In this document: piece after piece, positions 47,901 to 59,829 of the stretch
Layout of the letters: every line of letters begins with the position of its first letter
Numbering within the stretch: position 1 is the first letter of the stretch
Origin: Poa pratensis
Lineage: Eukaryota; Streptophyta; Magnoliopsida; Poales; Poaceae
Assembly: GCA_947311845.1 (NCBI GenBank)
Contig: CAMZMU010000059.1
Span: forward strand, 57,314,941-57,378,940
Reading direction: 5' to 3'
DNA length: 64,000 nt
The notes under the pieces: model-generated
What the model was told of the DNA's origin: nothing
The model's input: only the letters and a program-made list of their open reading frames with translations
Databases searched by the model: none
Made by a program: the position numbers and the translations under genes

Positions 47901-50387
47901 TGACATACCTGAAATTTATATACCCGTTTCATTGCTTACCTAAGTAGGCAAAATGTACAGTTTCCTCTGTCACATTGTGTCATCAAATGACTGAAGGCTC
48001 TGCTTTCACGGAAGCAAACGAAGACAGAGTACGTACGTACATGCTGTCGTGGGCTTTACAGCTTACAAGGATTTCCAGCTTTCCCTGAACAAAACCATCA
48101 CAGAGCAAACCAAAGCTACGAAAGAAGCCAAAGCAGGCGTTGACGCGAGTGAAGATAACAGAAGTTCCAAACCTTCAGATCTTCATGATCCCGTCCGTGT
48201 CTTGCAACTCTTGGTCATGGATTTGGAAGGTGCCTGCGTCTACCGACCAAACAGGATGCGCCAGGCACATTGCTAATGGAAACATCATTCGCAAACAGAT
48301 AACAATATAACATAACCAGCAGGCAAGCAGTGGAACCTTGGGATGCAGCACAAACATATGATTCATTTCAAACAGTAATAGGACCTCCAGTTATATCTAA
48401 CATCATAATTCAGTACCCAGTAAACCTGCCACTGACTCAAACACAGCTAACAAATACTGCACTTGCTTCTCTAAGATTGTCTTCTGCTTCCACAAAGAAC
48501 TGCATCTCCGCTCACTCTTCCTCGATCCAAGACCTTCCTCTTCTCCGCTTGATGTCTCTGCTCCAAGCAAAACATGCCTAGGATCAGGATGGAGATACTC
48601 AACCATGACAAGATCAAAACAACTGAGTTGTACAACGGATAGCGAATATTCAGTTATTTACGCCACACTCTGGATGAAGAGACTGACAACAAGCATTGAA
48701 ACTGTAAACACGTAACATGTAGTTTTGCTTCTGAGTTTACTGCTGGATGAAGCTAAACTACCACCAAAGCATTTTCTACATGATATTGACAGTAGGCTTC
48801 ACTTCAATCCTCTACATACTAGCACTTGGGTGAAAATAATTTTGCAGCAGCAGTTCAACAGTATTGACAACTAAGAACATGATCCAAAATTCCAAATTAA
48901 GCTATGTGTAGCAGCTGTAGAAACTTAAAGCTAAAATACACAATCGATGTCAAAAAGTCACACAGAATACTACTCACTCACAGAAAAGCCAATCAAGTAA
49001 TACTTCCGAAATTTGCATGGTTGCAAGATTAAACATCAACTCATTTTTCTGGAGATCATACGATCCAAAGGTGAATCGTATCAGCAAAACTAGACAAACC
49101 TAACATCAACCTGGGAAAATTAGACAAACCTAACATCAACCTGGCAATAGGAAAACACTTGCTATACAGTTCGTACTACACCTCCATTATTCACATGTTC
49201 TCAAATTTTTTGCCACACAATTACATTTCATCCCTTTACAAAAATACAAACTAGCTACAAGATCAGTGACTGAATGCCTCCATCAGGAGCTGAACTTCTA
49301 GATTATTAAGTCATTCGAGATTTCTTTCCATACCATGTGAACATGAAAGGCTCACGCAGTACAAAGCAAAAATGTCCCGTATCTACTCAAAGGCATGTTG
49401 AAGAAAAGAAAATGCATGCCTTTTCAGAACTGTAGTATCTAGACAGTTTAAGAACTAACCTAATTCATACATGACAAACCAAAAACAAATAAAGTATGCA
49501 TCATCTTATAATTGAGTAACCAAGACCAAAAAAACACATGCTAAAATGATAAAATTATCTCACTTGTTTAACCAAGATAGCACATCTCTTCCGTTCACAG
49601 TTCCATATTCAACCATTTCCACCCAACTCCCCTACCTACAAGCAAAAGAAGCTTAATAAACCAATGAAGTTCAAACTGAAGTTGAATCACTGAGACGACG
49701 GGGTAAGCTTTTGTGAGAAGTACAGAGAATACAGCCACATCCACGGATAGGTGCAGAACAGAAAGCTAATAATCATTTACCAAGACATGTTAAGACTGCT
49801 TGGATGATCAGAAAATACAGTCATCCAGAATAATTCAGGAGATAATCTGAATGATTTATTAGGAATGGGTTCGTACAAAATATGCACATATCGAGAAACT
49901 TCATTGATAAAATGAGCATTACTGAGAAGAATTTTAAATTTAAAGAACTAGTACTATTTTCAATAAAACATAAACATTATCTTGCAATGAAATGTATTTA
50001 ATGGAAAACATAACAAGCTTTAATCTTCCAAATGTGCCAATCGATTAACTATTCACATATCAGATGGATCCACTCTGTAATTTTAATGCACTTGTTTGAC
50101 AGTTTCAAATTGATGGAAAAATAATAATGGAAAGATCAATACAAGCTCGACGTTCATTTTAGCAATGGCCGGAAGCAATAGCTATATTTATAATACTGTT
50201 CAAGATTAGCATAGTGCGGTGTTAATATAAAAATTACATTGTCACAAGAGCACGAGACTGATAAAAGAAATGAACAATCTTAATTTTGTCTTATATATTT
50301 ACTTGACCCTTAATCACATGAACAATATTATAGCAAACACATAAAAATAGTAGTGGGTATGAATGTAAGTTACACACAAGGTATTAC
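47901..50387. other. AT-rich region, probably intron and 3' part of the F-box gene on the minus strand
   Basis: No long open frame is present. On the minus strand an acceptor-like CAACTCAG near 48632 is followed by open sequence to about 48403 ('EYLHPDPRHVLLGAETSSGE' in one frame), a candidate final exon, but the phase does not match the upstream donor in that frame. Confidence 0.35.
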
Positions 50388-51537
50388 CTGCAGTATAGAA
50401 ATTTCTATATGGATAACGGATGTTGTGATCATAATAATTTATTTGACAACTTCTGATGAACCGCATTGACTCAAGTTCGAGCATGTAGTCGCCAATATGT
50501 GTAGTAAAAAAAATCACATTTGAGTCCTCGTCATAACCAACCATAACCGCCAATTTGTCCTGGCTACGTAGTTTGCGTGGAAAGAGCCCCTCAATATCAA
50601 TTGTTTTCTGCAACACCCACCATCCAACAACACCATCACAGTTTAATCTCCTCTTCCATAACTGCAACCGTCGGTTCAAATCCGCTGCGAAGCCAAGGCC
50701 ACTATCATATGTTCGCAAGAGCTGAAACCGCCCATGGCTAGGACCTGGCGGCTTGTCAATAGCACAAATGGTCTCCTTTTCAATATCAAAAGCAAGGATG
50801 TCACCTTGATAAGTCAACCAGTATAGTGCACTCCCAATCAAGATACTGGGCCATATTCGACTACAAGTCGCATCTGTAACTGTGGTCGACACAATATTTC
50901 CCCATACACCTGACGCGGATTTGTAGAGGCAAGCAAAAGCGTGTGTGATTCCGCCACAAGTCAAAACCAAATTCAACGGGCTCAAGAAGCAATCGCCGTG
51001 CACATGCCCAGCTTCAGCGTCAGCTGCACACACCACCGCGGCGTGAAAACTCCACCTTTCACCACTGTGAAACCCAGGTGGAAAAGGCAGGCGCTGGTGC
51101 TGGCCAGTGAGGGGATCCCACACGAGGACCTCGCGCCGGGACACGTTGAGCAAGACAGCAAGGCCATGGCGGCATCCGTTGAATTCCCAATCCGGCTTGG
51201 GGCTTTTGTTCTTCATGGGTGCGGGTACGGCAAAGCGCTTGGTGGGGATGCGGTCGGGCTTGGTGCGCAGAAAAGGAAGGAATTCGTATCCAGTGTAAGG
51301 CTCACGTTTGAAGATGCCGAGGAGTGGAGGTTTTCCGTGGTGTTTGCGGAAACGTTTGAGGAAGTCAGGGTCGGAGAGGATGTTGCGCCATCGTTTGCAG
51401 ACGAGGGAGGCACGGGGTAGGGAAGATGGCTGCGGTGCGAGGCGGAGCAGGATCTCTTGGAGGAGGTTTTCGTCGTCCAGCGGGGGCACCGTACCACAGC
51501 TGCTCATCTGAGCTAGGGCTTGGCTTGCCAACATCAA
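50388..51537 (-). CDS. F-box protein (grass F-box family), main exon
   Basis: F-box proteins are the substrate-binding subunits of SCF ubiquitin ligases. From ATG at 51537 (or the downstream Met 11 codons later) the minus strand is open for 383 codons to a donor at 50388 (GCAG|GTAATA). The F-box lies at about residues 18-60: 'DENLLQEILLRLAPQPSSLP' followed by 'RASLVCKRWRNILSDPDFLKRF'. The rest resembles the beta-rich C-terminal region of the large grass F-box family ('VLVWDPLTGQHQRLPFPPGF', 'YWLTYQGDILAFDIEKETI'). Reading through the donor would add about 24 residues and stop at 50314. The 3' exon is not resolved. No frame break is seen. Confidence 0.8.
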
Positions 51538-51823
51538 TGCAGAGCGAGATGGGAAGAATCACCTTGATCAGCCGAGCACCATGATGAGCCACAGGGCTAG
51601 GGTTCCTACAATCTCAGAGAGCAAGCGAATCATCACGAGAAGTACTATGACAGATTGAAATTGGAGAGAAGGGAAAGTAAGGGTGATCACCCTTTCTCAG
51701 TGCCTGGCAGGAGGGCCGCCGCCTGTCGCCGGGAGGAGCTAGGGCTGCGGGGAAGCAGATTGATCGAGTATGATCGGCGAAATAGATGCATCCACTAATT
51801 TTGGGAAAATGCGAACTATCAAT

Positions 51824-51841
51824 CGGCTGTAGCTACAGCCG
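51824..51841. repeat. 18-bp perfect palindrome CGGCTGTAGCTACAGCCG
   Basis: It reads the same on both strands and is followed by GGTTCATGACGTC. A shorter copy with similar following sequence lies at 52433. Confidence 0.85.
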
Positions 51842-52432
51842 GTTCATGACGTCGCGGCCCATCTCCCCAGCAAACCACCGGCCCAACTAACCCCGCGCGC
51901 CCCCTTTCCCTGTCACCCGTGCTCCTGTTACAAAGCTGTCCAGCGCTCTCTCATCCGTGCCATGCAAATATTCGTTAACTAGGTAGCTAGCTTCCCTAAA
52001 AAAAAGTTAGCTAGCTAGCTGCTACTCCTGTTACGTTGCATGGTGAAAAAATTGCTGGCCTGGCTTGCACTCTTGCTCCATAGTGCATTTAGAATGGATA
52101 CACTAAGTGATTTTTTTGGAGGTTACATAGAGTGTTGTGACTTGCTACAATCTCGTCTGTTCTTTTTGTTGTGTATCCACATGTATAATGCTACAGTGTT
52201 TATTTAGATGTACGCTACAAAAAGTTTCTCGAATGTTGTAATAATGCTGGATTTATTTGTTGGATGCATTTTTTTTTGCACTGACAACTTTTCCAACATT
52301 TTTGGACTGCCGGTGAGGATTTGTTGCAGATATTGTTTATTTTTGCTACATTTATATGTCTAAAATTTTACATTGTTTTTTTTGCTATATATCGCAGGTT
52401 TTATAGATGGAAAAACACTTATTTCCAGCCGA

Positions 52433-52444
52433 CTGTAGCTACAG
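52433..52444. repeat. second CTGTAGCTACAG palindrome
   Basis: The core of the 51824 palindrome recurs here, followed by CTGGTTTGTCACGTCACG, a diverged version of the sequence after the first copy. This suggests a dispersed element. Confidence 0.75.
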
Positions 52445-53299
52445 CTGGTTTGTCACGTCACGCGTCGATCCCTGTCGCGTGTAGGCCTAGTTCTCCGTGT
52501 CGCGTGTCCACTTCCTCCCGCACGCGTCCTTTTTACTCGTCATGTGTGCTACCGATTGGTTGCAACACGCCCTGACTCTTAATTAGCTAGCTAGCGCGCT
52601 CTCTTGATTTTTTGCAAATCGGGAGGTCGATGCATGCATGGGCAATCAAACTTTTTTATTTCTGAAAATGCTACATAAATAGAAAAATGTTTTTTCAAAT
52701 TTTGTAGCAAGGGTTCATGGTAGTTTTGTCTAGCTTCGTTAGTCTATCCTATCACACATAAACAACAAGTTCGTGGACTCTACTCAAACCTCAAGGACAG
52801 AAAAGAGCAGCACAGCCTGCACAGGAGGCTCGGTCGTGGTTTGTTTGGTGGGATCATGCAGGTTTTGTACCGTGCTAGCGACCCGGCCGGCTGCATGTGG
52901 GAACTCACTGCGCGGCACGAACTCAAAGCGACACCTACGTCTCGCGCGCGCCGAACGAAAGGGCAAGTATAACGTGTGGTATAATCATGTGACAAAGTAG
53001 AAAAAGACTATTTTACGAATATTCCCTTCTTGGGTGGAATTTTATTTATCCAAAACAGACCCCAAAAATAAAATGATTTCTATATGTGTTTATAGGTGAG
53101 CTCATGCGACTATCCTTCCTTTTAAATCATGGTCTCTTTTTATAAATCCCAAAAACTCCGTTTCTTAATAATGTCGTTTTGTTTCTCTCTTTTTTTGGCG
53201 AAAAGTTTTCTTTTCTCTTAAGACTCACCACAATTTGGTTGTGTATGTTTGATGATGCACGCACCCACGTCTTCACTATGGGTGTGTTTGGTAGTCTCT

Positions 53300-54185
53300 G
53301 TTGGAGTTGATTCAATCTGTGTTTCTGTCGGAAGAAATTGACAGTGAAATGGACACTGGAAGCAAAGGGGGAGTATACAACGAAATCAATGTACCGTTGG
53401 TTTGCTTTTCAGGGAGTCTTGGATGTTCAAATGCAAAGAATTTGGAAGCTAAAAATTCCTATGAAAATTCGAATTTTTCTGTGGCAAGTGATTCATGACA
53501 GATTGCCTACTAGGGAGCAACTGGCGATCAGGAAAGGGCCTACTGATGGGCTTTGCCCCATTTGTCCCTGTGTGGAGTCGCTGGAACATTTACTGTTTTT
53601 TGTGTCATGTTGCTAGATTTGTTTGGGTGGTGATCAAAGAAGCTGTGGATTGGCCTGCTGCCCCACAGTCCATTATGGATTTGGTTTCTTTGATGAAGCA
53701 TGGGGCGAAAAATTCGTTTGAAGTTATTTGGATTGGGGCTGCGGCAACGATGTGGTTTTTATGGACCATTCGAAACAATTTGATTTTTGAAGGGAAGGTG
53801 CTAAAGAAGCCAACCGACGCAATATTCCGGATTTAATATTCCGGATTTCTTCTTTTCTACAGTCATGGCGTCTGATGTGGGGGGAGCACTTGAAGCAGGT
53901 GTTTGACTGGGTTATTGAAGAGGTGAAGCGCAAGGTCAAGAGTATTGCTGGAAGAAGAAGATGAAGTCAGCGTTGTTTTGTTGTTAGAGTTGCTTTCTTT
54001 TCCTACCATTTTTCTCTTCTATAGCAGTGGTAACCTGAGGTGTTCATTGTTTAGAGTTTGTTTGTGGTAGGTTGGTGTTCTTGTGTTGATTTCCTGTAAA
54101 GCAGGTGGATCCCAGCGATTTCAAGGTGTAAGACTTTATGCTTTCTTAATAAAGCAGGGCCCCTGGGTCTGAGTTTCTAAAAAAG
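53300..54185 (+). mobile_element. 5'-truncated LINE, ORF2 C-terminus and 3' tail
   Basis: The open frames encode the reverse-transcriptase zinc-binding region of plant LINE ORF2: 'RIWKLKIPMKIRIFLWQVIH', 'DRLPTREQL', 'CPICPCVESLEHLLFFVSCC', 'TMWFLWTIRNNLIFEGK'. A frame change occurs near 53610. The tail has AATAAAGCAGGGC followed by a short A-run near 54178. No TSD could be set. Confidence 0.8.
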
Positions 54186-54280
54186 AAAATCACTTCATGT
54201 CCCAAAAAATCACTTACGGTTTCACTAGCAACCATTCTTCTATCACAAGAGTACTAGGCTTGCAACCCGAAAAGTCACAT

Positions 54281-54616
54281 TTGCTCCCCAGTACCAGTGC
54301 TCCCTCCGTTTAAAAAAAAATCAAAAATAGTATTTAAAAGTTTCAAACAAATCTGAAGAAAAAAATCAGACAAAGTGTGCAAAATTACAATACTAAATGT
54401 TTTGTATTATGGGCTGCACAAAAATAACAAAATTTGGAAATTTGAAACAACTATATTAAGATTTGAAAAATTCTTATTTTTGCTCCAAATACAATGTATT
54501 TCACAGAGTGATTTTGCACGCATGTACAATATATGATTGAGACCGGTTTTCGGAACTTCCAAATATATTTTTCTAAACCTTTTTCAAAGATAGGGAGCAC
54601 CGGTGCTCAGGAGCAA
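54281..54616. mobile_element. 336-bp MITE-like element with 25-bp inverted repeats
   Basis: The left end TTGCTCCCCAGTACCAGTGC matches the inverse of the right end (TTGCTCCTGAGCACCGGTGC) with a few differences, and both continue into TCCCT. The interior is A/T-rich and non-coding. No target duplication was seen. Confidence 0.75.
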
Positions 54617-55008
54617 GAAATCTGTATTCAATTGCAACCATTCTTCTTTCACAACAGGATTCTACCAATATATCTATTTGTAGATTTATTCATGATTGAC
54701 TCAATTCATTAGATTGCTCCTGTTAGTTTTTTAACAAAGTTGGTTCAATGTTTCAAACAGATATAAATCATCAATAATGCTAAAAGCAAAATACCACTCA
54801 CCAAAATACACTTAACATCACAAAATACCACTCACCAAAGTACAACTCTAAATAATTTAGGTACAAAGCTGCCCTGCTCAAGCAGGTAAAAACAGATAGT
54901 CAAATACACGATTCAAACAAAAAGCAGACACACTGGCAGAAGCATCGCGCATTCGAGAAAGGATTCCTTCCTGGGACGCTTCCTTCTACCTCGGATTGAT
55001 GCTCGCGT
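54617..55008. other. 3' UTR of the UAP56 gene and spacer
   Basis: The part adjoining 55008 is the presumed 3' UTR (minus strand). A direct repeat of 'AAAATACCACTCACCAAA' units lies near 54790-54840. No gene is seen. Confidence 0.5.
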
Positions 55009-58000
55009 TCATGACGGCACTGCAACAAGATTGAACATATCAGAAAACATTCCAGACCTTGATTAACTAGGAACTCTAGAGAAAAAGCTTACTGTATGTC
55101 GACGTGTCGATCTGCTCTGGCAGCTCCTTGATGTCCACCTCGAACCTCTCTTGCACCTGCACACATACACAACGCAACTTGTTTAGGCACGACTAAATCA
55201 CACACCAAATAGACCCAAAAACAAACTAGAGGACAGCACATACTTGGTTAAGGACGTCAGAGTCCGAGGCCGACGAAACAAAGGTTATCGCAAGCCCCTT
55301 GGTGCCAAAACGTCCAGCCCTTCCAACCTAAATGGAGAAACATCAGTTATAGTCAGTACGGTTCACAACAAGCACCAGCTCAAAACGTTCTAGTACGATG
55401 ATGCTTACCCTGTGCAGGTACGTGTCGGCTGAATCAGGCATGTCGTAGTTTATAACAATGTTGACGCGCTCAATGTCGATTCCTCTGCCGACCAGGTCTG
55501 TGGCCACTAGGATCCTCTTATGCCCTTCCTTGAAGTTCTTGTATCGGGTCAGCCTGCAAAGAACCACAAGTGTTATATACAAATATAATAGAAATCCGCA
55601 ACACAAAAAGGAGTCACTCAAGTATTTTTTAACTGGGCATTGGAAAGAAGAAAAAAGTATGAAATTGTTCAAACAATGGTACAACCAAATGCCATAGTTC
55701 AGTGGGGGTGGAGGCTAGATACACACACGTTACTGACCACAACAATTATACAACATCCAAAAGAACTCAGAAGACAGCACTGCACCAAGTTTATCATCTA
55801 AGATGCACATGATTTGAGAAACGAGTATACAACATATGGAGCACCACAAGAAGATTAACTATTTTTAGGAGTCCAAGCATCAAAATGTCCAATAAGTGAA
55901 GCTCAGGCGGAGTGTACAAAATTCATCAAGTATTAAGATAAGATACAGGTGATTTGAGCAAGAACATGAACACTGTTCTACAGCAACTAGCAATGAAACA
56001 GCACGAATATGAGCACATACCTCTCTTCCTGGGTCATGCCAGAATGGATGCTAATAGCAGGGAAGTTGCATTCACAAAGCAGCTTGTTCAGCTCTGCTGC
56101 CCTGCTGACGCTCTTAACAAATATCACAACTTGGTTGAAATCAAGAGCATCCAAGAGATCGTTTAATTTCCGATTCTTTCTGCCTCGGTCAATTTTATGT
56201 AGTGCTGCAATAAAAATAGTATGATCACAATCAGCAGAACATAAACTGACGGAATGAATGGACAACAAACAGGATTCGGCTACAAAAGCTACCTGTACAA
56301 GACCATGAAGGGTCAACTTCGCCTCATCGTCAACATAAATTTCCATTGGCTGCAGGGGAACAAATGATAGATGAAAGAAATTAGCAATCCAGCAGCAGCC
56401 TTCGGGTTTATTCCAAGAGAATGGCATATGAACTTCTTGACTGTCCGAGTATGCAGCCTCCGCATGGAACTTTAAGTGCTACACTGTTGCACCAGATTTG
56501 CACCGATGAAGTCCACATCAGTCTTTGCAACAGTGCATCACAAAGAATTCCAGGCTGACGTATGGCCACATCGAAAGAAGAACCAGAACCACCACCAGCA
56601 ATCTCCAATTGTACATAATGCAACGCAGCGAAATGGACAAGTCATCCCAGAGAGTTACTTCCAGACTGCCCCGGCCTGAATCCGACCAGAGCTACTGACC
56701 GATAACCAAACCATCGAGTTCAGGACGGAAGACTCCTTAGTCCTATCCCCAGTCTACTTGCTCTAGGAGAAATGGCAAGAAAACTCTACATGTAATGTAA
56801 GAGTAATGGGAAAAGGAAAAAAAGGACATGACAAGAAAAATCTGTACAGGTAAGAGTACAGAAACCAAGGATAAACCTAGTGATGATTGGCAACAGGAGA
56901 GAAGCCCTGACACGCACACACTATAAACGTGGAGCGACGACCTCATGATTACTACTGGAGTGTAGAGACTGAAATATGATGCACTATGCAATTGAGATAG
57001 ACTTCAGGGGCATTACATCTTGCATAAATTTCTTGCAAATGGGACGGATCTCCTTGCTGAGTGTTGCCGAAAACATCATGACCTGCTTATCATGAGGTGT
57101 CATCTTGAAAATCTCCTGGACATCCCTCCTCATGTCTGCAGAATGCATATTTGTCAGTTAAGGCTGTAATGTTGGTAATAGAAAAACAAGATAGGCAAAA
57201 CAAGAAGCGTGTCGCTGAAAATAAACAATCAGGCCAAAGAGGATAACAACTTACCAAGTGACTCGAGCATCTTGTCACACTCATCAAGAATGAAATGCCT
57301 CACATTCTTCAGAGAAAGGTCCTTGTCTCTAGCTAGAGCTAGAATCCTTCCAGGTGTGCCCACAACAATATGAGGGCAGTCATTCTTCAATAAATCCTTG
57401 TGTTTTTTAATGTGAACACCACCATAGAATACAGCAACCTTCAGTTCAGACAGATATTTGCTGAACCTCTCAAACTCGTTGCATATCTGCAGAACACAAT
57501 AGCAATGAGCAAACCAGGACCTAGGAGAGGAATGTACACAAAACAATAATGCAAACAGACAGATTTACAAACCTGGTAAGCCAGCTCTCGTGTGTGGCAT
57601 AATATAAGTGCTGCCACGTGACCAGAAACAGGGTCAATTTGCTGAAGAGATGACAGGACGAAAACAGCAGTCTTTCCCATCCCAGACTTTGCTTGGCAGA
57701 TGACATCCATTCCGAGGATTGCTTGAGGGATGCATTCATGTTGAACTGATGTGGAACCAAATAAAATCGGAGCAGCACCCCAGTGAGTAAAAATTGAACC
57801 TTCTGGGTCCGTGTTAATGGAAAGTTTTACCATATTCCCCTCCAATGGGAAATGTCAGGAGAAAGTATACCTGCATATCAGAAGCACAAGAATTTCATTA
57901 CCAAACTGACAGCGGACATGTTAAAATGGTTCACCAAAGGCAAATCAAAGAAAACACGAAACCATATTAAATAATTTTATTAACTTCACTTCAGACTTGT

Positions 58001-59405
58001 ATCACCAGGATGAAGTACAGAACACAAATATGTTAGCACTGAAGCACAAGAATTTCATTACCAAACTGACAGCGGACATTTTTTTAAAATGGTTCACCAA
58101 AGGCAAATCACAGAAAACACCAAACCATATTAAATAATTTTATTAACTTCACTTCAGACTTCTATCACCAGGATGAAGTACAGAACACAAATATGTTAGC
58201 ACTGAAATAGATAAATTAAACGATGTTCATGATCATCATTGTAACTAGAGCATTGCAGATGTCTTAACATTATATATTACTCTGTGATCTTGGACAGTTT
58301 ATCATGTTCCAAACATGTTTTTTACGGATTTCACAACAAATTAATCATGATCAAACACAGTGCTCCTGGGCTTTATGACATGAGCTCAGAGGGATTTGGG
58401 TGTCATTTTTATATTAAACCAGAGTAACTATTGTTCGGGCATAGGGGTTGGATAAATGACAAATATTCAAACATGGTGGACTTAAGGATTACATTATTAA
58501 CTGTTCCCGGTTACTTGTAGATACATAGCTTATGTATCTGCTTGTGAGCCAACCGAATGCTTGGCAGTGGAAGTTAACTATGGTTGACATGTTAGCATGT
58601 CCCAAACATGTTTTAAAACGGTTTGAAGCTATGGAGTACAATTATGTGCTATTAGAACAGAGGGGGTGAAATGCCTTGCTTTTGCCATCATCAAAACAAA
58701 TACCGTGGGCCTATCTACCATCCTTCCTTAATTACTGGAATTTATCAAACAAAGATGTAGTTAAACATGGTCGAATTAAGGATTCCGCTGTTAGCCGTTT
58801 TGAATTACTCTTAGCTTTCCAGGACCCACGCAAGGTGGTAATATGGGTGCGTCATGCTACTACTACTACACTACTACTACTACTTTACAAACATCATATG
58901 TGAGAGTGAACTAAGGACAAGGTACTGCACCTCCACCCCTCTGTCTACCTCATGAATCCTCATGGCTAGCACTACTGGCCCCCCAGATACAGCTAGGATT
59001 ATCGGTACCCTAGTTAATGCTAGATAGTTTGAACACGGTTTATTCATTAGTCTTTCTCGATTACGCATGACAGTACAGTTCATGCTGCTACTATACACAC
59101 AAAAATCAGGCCCCTGCAACTCCACTCTCTAGGGAAGAACTAAGATCCTACTAGGTTTCGAGTAGAGGTCAACGGCGGGGGGACTTGCCTTCGGACGGGT
59201 GCTCGAATCCGCAGTCCTGGATGGCCCTGAGCAGCTCTGGCTTGAGCAGGAAGTCCCTGAAGCCGGAGCTGTGGATCCCGACGTATCCCTTCTTGGCCGC
59301 CTCCCCGGGCTTGGCCGCGGAGCCTCCGTCGAGCGCCTTGTCGTCGTCCTCCTCGTAGTCCAGGAGCTCCTCCTCGTACGCCTCAGCCTCCTTGGCCTCT
59401 CCCAT
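55009..59405 (-). CDS. UAP56: UAP56/SUB2 DEAD-box RNA helicase (RH15/RH56 type), ten exons, one-base deletion in exon 6
   Basis: UAP56 acts in spliceosome assembly and TREX-dependent mRNA export in the nucleus. Coding exons, minus strand: 59405-59189, 57745-57573, 57486-57255, 57135-57017, 56349-56293, 56204-56021, 55553-55409, 55327-55244, 55156-55093, 55019-55009. Seen in order: [21 protein letters not shown] motif, motif [14 protein letters not shown]-equivalent [15 protein letters not shown], motif II DECD, motif [14 protein letters not shown], motif VI near VGRAGRFG, and the end [14 protein letters not shown]. Exons sum to 1,286 nt, one short of 1,287. The missing base is in exon 6 near 56180, where an A-run encoding the Lys of 'EAEKNRKL' has three A instead of four. 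As written the frame is broken; in all else the gene is intact. Intron 1 has a GC donor. Confidence 0.93.
57881..58203. repeat. 160-bp tandem duplication in UAP56 intron 1
   Basis: GAAGCACAAGAATTTCATTA begins at 57881 and again at 58041, and the two copies run side by side with only a few substitutions and a short T-run expansion in the second. Confidence 0.9.
58856..58884. repeat. (CTA)n microsatellite
   Basis: About nine CTA/TAC units with one interruption, in intron 1 of the helicase gene. Confidence 0.85.
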
Positions 59406-59406
59406 C

Positions 59407-59498
59407 CTATCAACCACAAGAGAAACACCGTCAGTTCAAACCCTAGAACCCAGATCTCGCCCGAATTCGAGAAACAGAGCGGCGGAATCGAGACTCAC
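59407..59498 (-). other. 5' UTR intron of the UAP56 gene
   Basis: On the minus strand a donor CAT|GTGAGT at 59498 and an acceptor GATAG at 59407 bracket 92 bp, placing the acceptor one base before the start codon ATG at 59405. An intron just before the start codon explains why the in-frame upstream ATG at 59417 is probably not used. Confidence 0.6.
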
Positions 59499-59736
59499 AT
59501 GAATGGATCCGGTGGAGCGGGGGCGCGCGGGGGATTGGTGGGTGAGTAGCGGCTGCAAGGAAGAAATCTGCGGGGTTAGTGCGGCGGAGGGTTCTGCCGG
59601 GGTTTTGCGGTGGTCGCGAGGTTGAGCTTCAGGTGAGGCGAGGATAGGGTTACCGCTGGGAAAATTTGGGGGCTAGGGTTTCGTCTCCGTCGGCGTCGTC
59701 TGCTTCGTCGCCCTCGACCTGGAGCCGGCGCGTCGC

Positions 59737-59744
59737 AATATATA
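59737..59744 (-). promoter_or_regulatory. TATA-box candidate of the UAP56 gene
   Basis: TATATATT on the minus strand, about 240 bp upstream of the 5' UTR donor and in a GC-rich surrounding. Confidence 0.45.
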
Positions 59745-59829
59745 GGCCTAGGCCGTGATGGGCTCGGTAACCACTAGGCCCAACACGGCCGAGGGCTGGC
59801 CTGGGCTAGGGATTTTTTCTACCAAGTCG

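Larger units (their letters stand above)
51538..53290. other. F-box promoter side and spacer
   Basis: The first 250 bp are presumably the 5' UTR and promoter of the F-box gene. Two copies of a CTGTAGCTACAG palindrome (listed separately) occur, and no further gene is seen. The open frames at 52773-53000 on both strands have no recognisable domain. Confidence 0.4.

Noticed and set aside
47072..47903. Arg/Pro-rich frames as genes
   Set aside because: Same reasoning: mutually overlapping frames in GC-rich DNA with no recognisable domain.
59169..59417. UAP56 start at the upstream ATG (59417)
   Set aside because: This ATG lies in the 5' UTR intron. The family start MGEAK begins at 59405 directly after the acceptor.
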